The notes below the pieces were generated by a model. It did not search any database. It saw only the letters and a program-made list of their open reading frames with translations, and was not told where the DNA came from. A stretch of DNA of 64,000 bases from the NCBI GenBank assembly GCA_050951405.1, contig JBMNIZ010000014.1, forward strand, positions 180,113-244,112, read 5' to 3'. Of this stretch, positions 7,682-16,651 are shown piece after piece. Made by a program: the position numbers and the translations under genes. The stretch's first letter is position 1, and each line of letters begins with the position of its first letter. This DNA comes from JBMNIZ01 sp050951405 (GTDB taxonomy: Bacteria > Bacillota > DULZ01).

Positions 7682-9424
7682 ATGTTAAAGGAAGTACAGG
7701 CTTATGTGCAGCGGATAGCAGAAGTCATTTCAGAAGTAATTGGACTGGATGTCACCATTGTGGACAAGAACTCCATCAGAATCGCCGGTACAGGCAGTTT
7801 TGCAAAGCAGATAGGCAAAAGATCCCCCATCGGATCCGCTATCAATATTGTCCGGGAGAGGGGTGAGAGAATATCGATATTCGAACCTGGCAAAGAAGAT
7901 ACCTGTAAAAAATGTAAAATGTTCAACAACTGTAAATCGAGTGCCCGGATGATTAGCCCCATCTTGGTATCGGGTAAAGTGGAAGGTTTCCTGGTGATGG
8001 ATGCCCTTGACCAAGAACAAAGGAAAAGACTGATATTGGCAGAAGCTAATTACCTGAATTTTATTTCTCAGATGTCGGATCTGATCGCCAACAAATTGGC
8101 TCTCAATGTGACCATCAGTAAATTGTCGGCAATTATCAATGCTGTACATGAAGGTATTGTGGCTATAGATGAGACAGGCACTATCACCTCCTGGAATGAG
8201 TATGCAACGATGGCTTTGAATGCGCCGGATGAGTATTTAGAAGGCAAAAAAGTGTGGGAAATCTTTAAGTTGAATTTATCTTCAATCAATCATGTGCTGG
8301 AATATGGACAGGACATTGTTCATATAGAAATCAAATCAGTTGATGCCCTGGGTGCAAGTACCTATATTGGTGATGTTCATCCGATTTTTTCTCAAGAAAA
8401 GATTATCGGGGCTTTATTGGTGTTTAGGGAAATGAAAGAAGTTCACAAATTATATTCCAGATATCTTTCTGGGGGTTCGGATTTTGCTTTCGATGGCTTG
8501 ATTGGAGACAGCAGCACCATGAAGGCACTGAAGGAAAAGGCTTTAAGGGTGGCCAAGAGCAATTCCACGGTGTTAATTCGTGGTGAAAGCGGCACCGGTA
8601 AGGAGTTGCTGGCGAGAGCTATTCATTCCGCCAGTGCCAGGAAAAAAGGGCCTTTTATTGTGATCAATTGTGGAGCCATCCCTGAAACTCTGCTGGAAAG
8701 CGAGCTGTTTGGCTATGAGGAAGGGGCCTTTACGGGGGCGAAAAAAGGAGGAAGGCCAGGGAAATTTGAGTTGGCCAATGGAGGCACTTTATTATTGGAT
8801 GAAATAGGGGACATGCCCTTGCACTTGCAGGTAAAGATTTTACGAGTACTGCAAGATGGAGTGTATTACAGGGTGGGAGGTAGTAAAGAGGAACAGTGCG
8901 ATGTGCGGATCATAGCCGCCACTCATCGCGATCTGGAAAAGTTGATTGAAGAAGGGAAATTCAGGCAAGACTTATATTTCAGGCTTAATGTGGTTCCGCT
9001 GTTTGTTCCTCCCTTAAGGGAGAGAAGAAGCGATATTAAAGTACTGATGGATTATTATTTAAAGCACTACAATGAGGTTCTAGGCAAGCAGGTGATCGAT
9101 TTTGATCCTGCAGCCAAAAGCTGCCTGATGAGTTATCATTGGCCAGGCAATGTCAGGGAATTACAAAACGTGATCGAGTATGCTATGAACATGGTGGATT
9201 CCAACTTTATTACGGTTGAACATCTGCCTCATCAAATCTTGTCCTCTTTATCTGAAAAGCCTCCTGAAAACGGAATCATGCCTTTGGAAAAAGTGGTGGA
9301 GCAAGTCTTCAAAGAGGCGGTAAGGCGTTATGGAAAATCGGAGGAGGGGAAGCTGCAAATTGCCAAAGCCCTGGGAGTGAGCCGCTCCACTGTGTACAGA
9401 AAGATCAAGGAATATGGATTATAA
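7682..9424 (+). CDS. Sigma-54-dependent transcriptional activator, PAS-AAA-Fis
   Basis: The protein has about 580 residues. AAAGGA is spaced correctly for the ATG at 7682; the ATG at 7673 overlaps it. Residues 1-115 form a sensory region resembling the CdaR-type diacid-recognition domain (YVQRIAEVISEVIGLDVTIVD), with a CKKCKMFNNC cysteine cluster that might bind metal or sense redox. A PAS domain lies at about 145-255. The AAA+ domain has Walker A GESGTGKE near 300 and the sigma-54 contact loop GAFTGA near 348. A Fis-type helix-turn-helix ends the protein (AKALGVSRSTVYRKIKEYGL). It would hydrolyse ATP to open sigma-54 promoters. Its place directly upstream of the sulfur cluster suggests it controls that cluster, but the inducer is unknown. 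Confidence 0.92.
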   Translation: MLKEVQAYVQRIAEVISEVIGLDVTIVDKNSIRIAGTGSFAKQIGKRSPIGSAINIVRERGERISIFEPGKEDTCKKCKMFNNCKSSARMISPILVSGKVEGFLVMDALDQEQRKRLILAEANYLNFISQMSDLIANKLALNVTISKLSAIINAVHEGIVAIDETGTITSWNEYATMALNAPDEYLEGKKVWEIFKLNLSSINHVLEYGQDIVHIEIKSVDALGASTYIGDVHPIFSQEKIIGALLVFREMKEVHKLYSRYLSGGSDFAFDGLIGDSSTMKALKEKALRVAKSNSTVLIRGESGTGKELLARAIHSASARKKGPFIVINCGAIPETLLESELFGYEEGAFTGAKKGGRPGKFELANGGTLLLDEIGDMPLHLQVKILRVLQDGVYYRVGGSKEEQCDVRIIAATHRDLEKLIEEGKFRQDLYFRLNVVPLFVPPLRERRSDIKVLMDYYLKHYNEVLGKQVIDFDPAAKSCLMSYHWPGNVRELQNVIEYAMNMVDSNFITVEHLPHQILSSLSEKPPENGIMPLEKVVEQVFKEAVRRYGKSEEGKLQIAKALGVSRSTVYRKIKEYGL

Positions 9425-9447
9425 AAATATAAAAAAAAATATCTGAC

Positions 9448-9477
9448 ATAGGGTGTCGCCCCTATTTTTTTATTTTT
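9448..9477 (+). terminator. Intrinsic terminator after the activator gene
   Basis: ATAGGG (9448-9453) pairs with CCCTAT (9460-9465) and is followed by a run of T. An A-tract lies before the stem, so it may also work on the other strand. Confidence 0.75.
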
Positions 9478-9852
9478 AGCACTGTTATGTCAAATTGATA
9501 TAGTGGTGTCTTAATTTCAGACATTTGATCCGATTAGATTCATTCAGCATAAAGCATACAATTCTGCCTTTGTTATCATGTTGGTATCAAATTAACATAA
9601 AAAGGGCAAAGCAGATGAAAAAATACGCTGGTACAACCGCTTGTTTGCGAAACTATTTATCTGCAGGTTTTCAAGTGTTAAAACAGGACTAGCAATTACA
9701 ATACCAATGTTTTCGTGCTTTTCGTTTTATTGCCCAGTTTTTATAAAGTGCTTTTCCGCGGGGGGATCTCTTCAATAAGAACATCATGGTACGATTATTG
9801 CTATAGACAATGGTATCCGAGCAATCATTGAAGTTCAGGAGGGGATTACCTG
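9478..9852 (+). promoter_or_regulatory. Leader region of the sulfur cluster
   Basis: These 375 bases hold no gene I can support and must contain the promoter of the downstream cluster. The only sigma-54-like string is TGGTAC ending in TTG at 9629-9645, but the spacing is one base too long and the final GC is lacking. A weak sigma-A pair, TTGTTA and TAACAT with 17 bases between, lies near 9570-9600. TGTCAAAT and ATTTCAGACA around 9490-9525 could be part of an activator site. AGGAGG precedes the first gene. Confidence 0.4.
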
Positions 9853-11982
9853 ATGCGCTTAAAGAAGAAACAGGATTCGATCAGGATATATAATCGCATA
9901 GTAAAAACCGTCTGTGGAGAATGTTTTGTTGGGTGTGGTTTAAAATTTTTTTTACAAGATAACCAAGTGGTAGATATGGCTGGCGATGAAGACCATCCCA
10001 TCAATAAGGGCTCAATCTGTCCCCGAGGGGCAAAAATAATGGAAAAGCTGAGTGGTCATGGGAATAGTCTGCTTCAGTATCCCATGAAAAAAGCAGGTTT
10101 TAATGATGCATACAAGCGTATCAGCTGGGAAGAAGGAGTTGATCATGTTGCCTGCCGGTTGGCAGAAATAAAAGAGGAATTCGGCCCTGATGCTCTTACC
10201 ATTTTAATTTCAAAACCGGGTAATTTTTCTAACTATTGCTTAGGTTTAAGGTTTGCAAAACTGTTTGGCACAAGTAAAGCAGCTGCTTATGATCCTATGA
10301 AGCCCGCCTCAGAATTGGCACGGTTGGCTCTTGGTGGATTTAAAGGAACATTATCAAATCCGCCTCACGACTGGATCAATAGTAAAGTAATTCTCGTTTT
10401 GGGATCGGAAATTGCTTCAGAAGTTATATTGATGGGTTATTTATTGGATGCTAAGGAGCGAGGCGCCAAGATAATCTGTGTTGATACCAAATACACTCAG
10501 GTCATGACGAAAGCCGATTTTCCCATCTTAATCAAACCCGGTACTTTTCACCTTTTTATGTACGGAATTGTGAACAAAATAATTAGTGAAGGGCAATATG
10601 ACAATCAACTGTTGGCGCGGTGGACAGAAGGTTTTAGCGAGATTATGAAAGCCAGTATGTCCTATGACCAGATCCCGATTTCGGAGCTATGCGGAGTTCA
10701 AAGTGAAATCATTCCAAAATTGAGCGCCCTTTTGACCTTAAATCACCCTATTCAAGTCATCGGGTCGGTTCGAGATGATCAGGTTAATGGGCCTGATGGA
10801 CTGGCAAGATTGGCCTGGCTATCCATTATTCTGCTGGCAATGAACAATTCCCTTGGAGTGAAAGGCGGGGGATGGAACTGGCTTGGTACAGGAAGCCCTC
10901 CTCTTGCTTTTGATGGAGATATCGAGGAGGGACGGGCAGATGACCATTGTTGTGCACTCGTAGAATGGCAGCAAGATTATGGGCGTCTATTGGAGGAAAT
11001 AATTGAAAAGGATACATGCCAGGCCCTTATTTGGGATGGTCATATTCCGGATGAATTTTTCAGCCAGGAACTGATAGAGGCTCTTTCAAAGTTGAAACTG
11101 GTCGTTCATCTTTCGGACCAGGAAAATTTGGCCGGGAAATATGCTCATGTTTCTTTTCCAGTGACCAACTGGCTGGAAGAAGAAGGGCCGGTTTTTTGCT
11201 CTCATCATCGTGCTATTCAATGGCGTAACCAAGTTTATCAGACTCCAGGCGAACGAAAACCAGCAGGATTGTTTTGGTTACGGTTGGCAGAGAAAATGGG
11301 ATATGGCCAATGGTTCCCCTGGAGAGACAACGACAACAGCATCGATATAGTCAGCGCCGCCAATTTTTTTGTACAGCAGACAAACAGCTTGAGCGGCTTT
11401 GCTTCCCTGGCTAATACAGATTTGACTGGAGGGGGTATTTTATGGCCCCATCTTTCCGGTCAAGAGGCTGAATTTGCCGACAAAGCTCTAATCAAGGGTA
11501 GATGGCTTCTTTATAAATATGATGAAGAATACCCTGGGACAGATCGGAGCTTTCCCACTGATTCGGGAAGAATCAGATTGAGCGGCAAAGCGTATCAAGA
11601 AGCGGGATGGGGCGTATCTCCTTTTGGCCCCATTGAAACGGGGCAGCAGGCTTCTAGTCCGCCTGCTTATTCCCTGGTGTATACCTCAGCTCCTGGTTTC
11701 CTGGGAGATGCAGGCCGGATAATTGATGGCAGGTATGTGATTGGAGTAAATCCAGCTCATGCGGAAGAATTGGAAATCAGGGACGGAGACAGGATCCTTT
11801 TAGAGAAAGGAAACGGGGAAACCTTTGAGGCGCAGGCTTGGGTTACAGACAAGATAGCCTTGCACACCGTAGGGCTGGTTGATCTGGAAGAACCAAGTTA
11901 CTATGCAAGTTTTTGTTACCGGAAAGGATGGGTTGAAGGTATACCTGTAAATGTGAAAAAACTGGTGGCCGGCAAAAAATAG
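9853..11982 (+). CDS. Molybdopterin oxidoreductase, catalytic subunit
   Basis: This 709-residue bis-MGD enzyme belongs to the formate dehydrogenase/thiosulfate reductase superfamily. Its N-terminal [4Fe-4S] ligands are C21, C24, C28 and C56 (C-X2-C-X3-C-X27-C), followed by the usual CPRG. Mid-protein strands such as VILVLGSEIASE and AKIICVDTKYTQ are typical of the pterin-binding domain. The C-terminal molybdopterin dinucleotide domain includes VIGVNPAHAEELEIRDGDRI. There is no Tat signal, so it is probably cytoplasmic. Where relatives have a Cys or Sec metal ligand (around residues 150-160) I see AAAYDPMKPASE, without Cys or Ser at the obvious spot. The substrate is unknown. It probably passes electrons to the following ferredoxin and FAD proteins. 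Confidence 0.88.
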   Translation: MRLKKKQDSIRIYNRIVKTVCGECFVGCGLKFFLQDNQVVDMAGDEDHPINKGSICPRGAKIMEKLSGHGNSLLQYPMKKAGFNDAYKRISWEEGVDHVACRLAEIKEEFGPDALTILISKPGNFSNYCLGLRFAKLFGTSKAAAYDPMKPASELARLALGGFKGTLSNPPHDWINSKVILVLGSEIASEVILMGYLLDAKERGAKIICVDTKYTQVMTKADFPILIKPGTFHLFMYGIVNKIISEGQYDNQLLARWTEGFSEIMKASMSYDQIPISELCGVQSEIIPKLSALLTLNHPIQVIGSVRDDQVNGPDGLARLAWLSIILLAMNNSLGVKGGGWNWLGTGSPPLAFDGDIEEGRADDHCCALVEWQQDYGRLLEEIIEKDTCQALIWDGHIPDEFFSQELIEALSKLKLVVHLSDQENLAGKYAHVSFPVTNWLEEEGPVFCSHHRAIQWRNQVYQTPGERKPAGLFWLRLAEKMGYGQWFPWRDNDNSIDIVSAANFFVQQTNSLSGFASLANTDLTGGGILWPHLSGQEAEFADKALIKGRWLLYKYDEEYPGTDRSFPTDSGRIRLSGKAYQEAGWGVSPFGPIETGQQASSPPAYSLVYTSAPGFLGDAGRIIDGRYVIGVNPAHAEELEIRDGDRILLEKGNGETFEAQAWVTDKIALHTVGLVDLEEPSYYASFCYRKGWVEGIPVNVKKLVAGKK

Positions 11983-12021
11983 TCTTCCACTGGCCAAAAG
12001 ATCGGAAAGGGGACTTTGCTT

Positions 12022-12648
12022 ATGCCTTTAATCATTTCGGCGTCTTGTCTTAGCGGCGAAGAGCCAGTTAGCCAATTATTTGACCCAGTCAGTTTTGCTA
12101 AGGATAAGCTAATTATGGTCATAGATGCCGACCGGTGCATTGGCTGTAGAGCTTGCGAAATTCACTGCTGGAATGAACACCGGTTGGAGAGAGAAACAGG
12201 GGAAACAAGCGTCCGGATTCTTCATCTTCATACCTCGTCTCCTGATCGGGATGCATTTCTTGGCTCTTATCCATATCCTCATACCTGCTCTCATTGCGAA
12301 GAACCTGATTGTGTTAAGTATTGCCCGGCAGGTGCAATCAAAAAAGAAGAAAATGGAATAGTGCAGGTTTACAGAGACAAATGTATCGGGTGCCAGACTT
12401 GTTCCACAATATGTCCCAATTATTTCTTCACTTTTAGTAAAAGTTCGGGAAAAACATTGAAATGCGATGGTTGTTTCCTTCGCTTGAAAGAAGGATGGTG
12501 GCCTGCGTGCGCAACGAAATGTTCCATGAAAGCCATCTATATCGGATACCCCGATGAAATTGCTCGCATCCTTAAAGAGAAAATGGCCAACGGCGATCAA
12601 AGCTACATGATTGGAAATATCAGGGAAGGGGAGAAGGCCTGTGGCTAA
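12022..12648 (+). CDS. Four-cluster ferredoxin (electron-transfer subunit)
   Basis: The 208-residue protein is of the DmsB/HycB type. The ATG at 12022 follows GGAAAGGGGA. Sixteen cysteines fall in four groups: C39/42/45/49, C89/92/97/101, C121/124/127/131 and C148/151/163/167, enough for four [4Fe-4S] clusters. No signal peptide or membrane segment is present. It is the expected electron-wire partner of the molybdopterin subunit, 39 bases upstream. Its stop overlaps the start of the FAD oxidoreductase, so the three gene products probably act as one complex. Confidence 0.9.
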   Translation: MPLIISASCLSGEEPVSQLFDPVSFAKDKLIMVIDADRCIGCRACEIHCWNEHRLERETGETSVRILHLHTSSPDRDAFLGSYPYPHTCSHCEEPDCVKYCPAGAIKKEENGIVQVYRDKCIGCQTCSTICPNYFFTFSKSSGKTLKCDGCFLRLKEGWWPACATKCSMKAIYIGYPDEIARILKEKMANGDQSYMIGNIREGEKACG

Positions 12649-13978
12649 AAAAAAGGTGATAATCATCGGCGCCGGACACGCTGGTCTAAGTGCTTATGAG
12701 GTGTTGGCCAGGAAAAGTGATTTGTGTCAAGTGACCATTGTGTCTGAAGAGTCGCATTTGCGTTATTCTCCAACCGATTCATCTTCTCTTCTCACAGATT
12801 TGGCAGGGCTATATCCTCTTTACGGGTTACCTCTTTCACCTTTCTTAAAAGCGGAAAAGGTCAGTACTGGTAAAAACGCGCTGGGCGAAGAACAAGCATA
12901 TCCTGCCAGTGATTGTAACCATCTTATCTTAAAGAAAAGAGCAATTAAGATTATTCCCAGGGAAAAAAAGGTTCTTTTGGAAGATGGCACTTATTTAAGT
13001 TATGAGGCCTTAATAATCTGTACAGGTGCGCGACCTTCTCCTTTTTCCGCGCAGTGGCAAGAGGCAGCAAATGTTTTCAGACTGCAGTCCCAGGTTGATG
13101 TGGAAAAGGTTTTGGCTGTTGCCAAAGATGCCAGGAAAGCGGTGATTATCGGAGCAGGCGCTGTGGGAATTGAAGCAGCATTAAGCCTGGTTAAGCAGGG
13201 TCTGGAGGTTGCTGTGGTTGAGAAAACAGACCAGGTAATGCCCGGTTACTTTGATAGTGAAGCAGGGAAAGCTATTCAATCACTGCTGGAAACCAAGGGA
13301 CTTCGGTTTTACTTAAACAGCACGATCGCAAACATGAGACAGGATGAAACAGGTCGGGCTTGCTCTGTTTTCCTGGCAGATGGGAAAGAAATGAGTTGTG
13401 ATCTGGTGGTTGTTGCCACCGGGGTGCAAGCCAATACCGACCTCGTTAGAGACAGCGGCATAGAAATCAACCGAGGGATTCTGGTCAATGAGCGGATGGA
13501 AACCAGTTGTCGGGATATATATGCTGCAGGCGATGTGGCTGAAGCAAAAGGGATTTTTCCAGGGGAGAAGACCTTTTTACCTACTCTGATAGATGCTGTT
13601 GAACAAGGCAGGATAGCGGCGATGAATATCTTGGACTCAAATTCTGCCCCCTGTTATCAGGGTGGGCTCCCTCTTCATGTATTAACCTTGGATGATAACA
13701 TTCTGTTTTCCTTAGGAGCAGTGATCAAGACCGATCAATATGAAGTCCATTCTTATATATCTCCTGAAAGAAGCCATTATCTTAAGCTTGTCTTTGATTA
13801 CGACCGGCTGGTAGGTGCTGTGGGTGTAAATTTTCGTTTACCGGTGGGAGTAATTCGCCAGTTGATTTTGAAAAAGGTCTATCTCGGTAATTATAAGAGC
13901 TGTCTTTTGGAAAAACCCTGGGCGCCGGATGTGTGGATCAGTACTGCATTGGCAAGACTCTGGCAGAATTCACACTAG
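12641..13978 (+). CDS. FAD/NAD(P)-dependent disulfide-type oxidoreductase
   Basis: The 445-residue protein starts at the GTG at 12641, where GGAGAAGG stands upstream and the coding overlap with the ferredoxin is 8 bases. VIIIGAGHAGLSAYEVL (about 6-22) binds FAD, AVIIGAGAVGIEAALSL (about 166-182) binds NAD(P)H, and IYAAGDVAE near 296 is the second FAD motif. It resembles the NADH oxidase / nitrite reductase NirB-N / rubredoxin reductase group. The redox cysteine seen after the first domain in CoA-disulfide reductases is not obvious. It could move electrons between NAD(P)H and the ferredoxin-Mo enzyme. Confidence 0.85.
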   Translation: MAKKKVIIIGAGHAGLSAYEVLARKSDLCQVTIVSEESHLRYSPTDSSSLLTDLAGLYPLYGLPLSPFLKAEKVSTGKNALGEEQAYPASDCNHLILKKRAIKIIPREKKVLLEDGTYLSYEALIICTGARPSPFSAQWQEAANVFRLQSQVDVEKVLAVAKDARKAVIIGAGAVGIEAALSLVKQGLEVAVVEKTDQVMPGYFDSEAGKAIQSLLETKGLRFYLNSTIANMRQDETGRACSVFLADGKEMSCDLVVVATGVQANTDLVRDSGIEINRGILVNERMETSCRDIYAAGDVAEAKGIFPGEKTFLPTLIDAVEQGRIAAMNILDSNSAPCYQGGLPLHVLTLDDNILFSLGAVIKTDQYEVHSYISPERSHYLKLVFDYDRLVGAVGVNFRLPVGVIRQLILKKVYLGNYKSCLLEKPWAPDVWISTALARLWQNSH

Positions 13979-14013
13979 GGGAGAAAGACTATTCAATCAG
14001 GAGGGTCGTTTTT

Positions 14014-15315
14014 ATGTCCGCTATCGAGAGATTGAAAGAAAAAAGTCTGGATCTAATCAATGAAAAGTTACGCAAAGGCACAGCGGTGGTTATGACGGCG
14101 CATGATTTTAAAGAGAGTGTAAGAAAAGGAAAAAAATATTCTATTCATGACATAGATGTGGTCACTACAGCTACGATGGGGGTTATGTCGGGAACCTCTG
14201 CCGTATTGAATGTTCCAGTTACAGAACCTGGTATATTTACACGAGCTAGAAAGATTTTTCTAAATGGAGTGCCCGGTTTTCCTGGACCTGCTCCCAACGA
14301 GCGGTTGGGAGAAGTAGACTGCGTGGTCTATGGAACCTCACACAGCATTTATGACGAGCGTTACGGGGGAGGACATCTTTTTTATGACCTGGTAAGACGA
14401 TGCCCGGTTAAAGTGGAAGTGCATTCTGATGACGGGAGGGTGTTTACTAATACCATTACCCTTGACCAAATGGAATTTGCGCGTATCTACAGTTTTCGCA
14501 ACTGTTTTAAGAGCTACAACTCCTTTACCAACGTCAAAACCGGCGCCTATTATCCGAGTATCTTCTCCTACCGTCCCATGGAACCAAATTGGGGTTTGAC
14601 GGTGGTGGGCTGCGGTGAAGTCAATCCAATTGAAAACGATCCCAAATTGAGGCATATCAAGCCGGGTATCAGGATACTGGTCAACAATGCGCCGGGAATA
14701 GTCATTGGTACGGGGACGCGCAGTACTGCCCATAAGCCCACCTTGTCGCTGGTTGCTGATATGCACGCCATGGATCCCGAATTTATGGGTGGATTTATTA
14801 CCAGTGCCGGTCCTGAAGTGGTAACATCCGTTGCAGTCCCCATTCCCGTAATTGATGAACAAACCCTTCAAGATTTAATGGAAAGCCTGGACGAAAATAT
14901 CGAAGCTCCTATCAGTGATATTTCCGACCGGAAACCGATCGCCAAAGTAACTTACGCGGATTTGTGGCAGGGCCGCGATCTGGAAATAGAGTATGACCAG
15001 GATGATTGCATCAACTGTTCTTTTGGCTGTATTGCCGAATATTACTGTCCTGCCGGTGCCATTTCCTGGCGGGAAAAAAAACGTGATGAAAGCAAATGCG
15101 CCAGGTGTGGTGCCTGCACTGTCAATTGTTTGGGCGGAGCATTTAAAGCCAATATGGGCTGCATATGGCTGAATGGTAAAGAGATCCCGATTGTTTTCCG
15201 CCAAGGCAATCGCTTTAAAGCGCTCAGACTGGCGGAGAAACTTAAAGAAGATGTGATCAGCGGCAAATTCTTGATCAATTCGGCAGAGGATCTCTTGGTT
15301 AACGTTTTTCGCTAA
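14014..15315 (+). CDS. Homocysteine-biosynthesis family (COG1900/DUF39) protein fused to a 2[4Fe-4S] ferredoxin
   Basis: The 433-residue protein starts at the ATG at 14014 after GGAGG. Residues 1-325 are the DUF39/HcyBio domain (DIDVVTTATMGVMSGTSA, LNGVPGFPGPAPNERLGEVDCVVYGTS, GTGTRSTAHKPTLSLVADMHAM). The C-terminal 100 residues hold two ferredoxin motifs: DDCINCSFGCIAEYYCPAGA and ESKCARCGACTVNCLGGA. In methanogens the homologue (MA1821) transfers sulfide to aspartate semialdehyde with help from a separate ferredoxin protein (MA1822); here the ferredoxin is fused. The segment that carries the reported active-site cysteine in relatives reads MSGTSA here, so the reaction may differ. C at about residues 104 and 126 remain. 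Confidence 0.85.
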   Translation: MSAIERLKEKSLDLINEKLRKGTAVVMTAHDFKESVRKGKKYSIHDIDVVTTATMGVMSGTSAVLNVPVTEPGIFTRARKIFLNGVPGFPGPAPNERLGEVDCVVYGTSHSIYDERYGGGHLFYDLVRRCPVKVEVHSDDGRVFTNTITLDQMEFARIYSFRNCFKSYNSFTNVKTGAYYPSIFSYRPMEPNWGLTVVGCGEVNPIENDPKLRHIKPGIRILVNNAPGIVIGTGTRSTAHKPTLSLVADMHAMDPEFMGGFITSAGPEVVTSVAVPIPVIDEQTLQDLMESLDENIEAPISDISDRKPIAKVTYADLWQGRDLEIEYDQDDCINCSFGCIAEYYCPAGAISWREKKRDESKCARCGACTVNCLGGAFKANMGCIWLNGKEIPIVFRQGNRFKALRLAEKLKEDVISGKFLINSAEDLLVNVFR

Positions 15316-15396
15316 GATTAGTCAACTATTGTCACTTGGCAGCAAGTGAAAGTGCAAGTCATCACAACAACTAATTGAAAGACGGAGGGGATAAGG

Positions 15397-16632
15397 ATGG
15401 ATGCTCTTGGGCTGACCAGATTGGAACCCGCTTTCCTGAAAGAAATTGAAGAGAATATGCTTCAGCAGGATGAAAAAAAGGCAAATTTTTATTACTGCCT
15501 TTCTTGCAGCACTTGTTTTAGCTGTTGTCCCTATACTAATGTCCACGAGAACATGAACCCGCGAGTTTTCATGCGGAAAATCATTTTGGGGATGAAAGAA
15601 GATGTGTTGCAGGATCCTTTTATCTGGAATTGTACAGCCTGTGGGCGATGCACCATGACCTGTCCCCAGCATATTGATTTGCCGTCCCTGATTCGAACTG
15701 TCAGAGGTAATTTTGGCCTGACTGCACCGGGATTTGTGCAAAAAGTGGTGGACGATCACCTGAGAACAGGGAACCAGATGGAAGTTAGTGAGGATGATTA
15801 TTTGGAAACCCTGTCCTGGATGGAAGAAGAGCTGCAGGAAGCAGTTGGGGATGAAAAAGCCAAAATTCCTATTGACAAAAAAGGGGCCAAGTATCTTTAC
15901 GTGATTAATCCGCGGGAAGTTAGGTATTATCCCATGGATATTCAGATTGCGGCAAAAATTTTCTGGGCGGCGGGAGAAGACTGGACCATGAGCAGCAAAA
16001 ATTGGGATGGTACCAACTGGGCTGTTTTTAATGGCCGTGATAACGAAGCTGCTACAATTGCCCGAAGGATGCTGGAAGAAATTCGGCGTTTGGAGATAAA
16101 AAACCTGCTGATTACCGAGTGTGGCCATGCTATTTGGGCTCACATCAAGGGGGCTCCTCTTTGGCTGGGAGAAAAGCCTTATGAGGTTTTTAGCGTCCTG
16201 CAGTTGATTGAAAAATATCTGGAGGAAGACCGAATTAAGGTGGATCCCACCAGGAACAGTGAACCTGTTACATTACATGACCCTTGTAATTTGATCCGTA
16301 AGTCTGGAATTCCCGGCATCACGGAAACACCTCGCAAGATCTTGAAAAAGGTGGTTACCGATTTTCGGGAAATGTGGCCCAACCGGGAATATAACTACTG
16401 CTGCGGAGGGGGTGGAGGAGCCGTGGGCATGGGGTCAGATTACAAGAGAGAAGTGCGGATGAAAAAAGGGCTAATAAAAGCTGAACAGATCAGGCAGACC
16501 GGTGCCAAGATAGTTGTCACCCCATGCCACAACTGCTTTGACCAGTTAGAAGACATCAATAAAGAGTTTGACCTGGGCATCAAAGTGGTTCAAGTCTCTA
16601 GCCTGGTAAATAACGCTCTCGTACTACCCTGA
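15397..16632 (+). CDS. HdrD/GlpC-like Fe-S protein with CCG domain
   Basis: This 411-residue protein starts after GGAGGGG. The N-terminus holds two [4Fe-4S] sites, CLSCSTCFSCCPY and CTACGRCTMTCPQ. The C-terminal half has cysteine-rich CCG regions: LHDPCNLIRKSG, YNYCCGGGGGAVG and VTPCHNCFDQLE. The family includes heterodisulfide reductase subunit D, GlpC and LutA-type proteins. They carry electrons to or from disulfides, or bind an unusual cubane that cleaves S-S bonds. The second CCG motif is complete; the first is weaker (TECGHAIWAH). Its place between the COG1900 and COG2122 genes suggests electron delivery in a sulfur-transfer reaction. Confidence 0.87.
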   Translation: MDALGLTRLEPAFLKEIEENMLQQDEKKANFYYCLSCSTCFSCCPYTNVHENMNPRVFMRKIILGMKEDVLQDPFIWNCTACGRCTMTCPQHIDLPSLIRTVRGNFGLTAPGFVQKVVDDHLRTGNQMEVSEDDYLETLSWMEEELQEAVGDEKAKIPIDKKGAKYLYVINPREVRYYPMDIQIAAKIFWAAGEDWTMSSKNWDGTNWAVFNGRDNEAATIARRMLEEIRRLEIKNLLITECGHAIWAHIKGAPLWLGEKPYEVFSVLQLIEKYLEEDRIKVDPTRNSEPVTLHDPCNLIRKSGIPGITETPRKILKKVVTDFREMWPNREYNYCCGGGGGAVGMGSDYKREVRMKKGLIKAEQIRQTGAKIVVTPCHNCFDQLEDINKEFDLGIKVVQVSSLVNNALVLP

Positions 16633-16651
16633 TCATGAGGATAAGGAACTA

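Noticed and set aside
9629..9645. A sigma-54-like promoter TGGTAC ... TTG.
   Set aside because: Spacing between the two elements is one base too long and the GC of the -12 box is missing; kept only as a weak note in the leader region.
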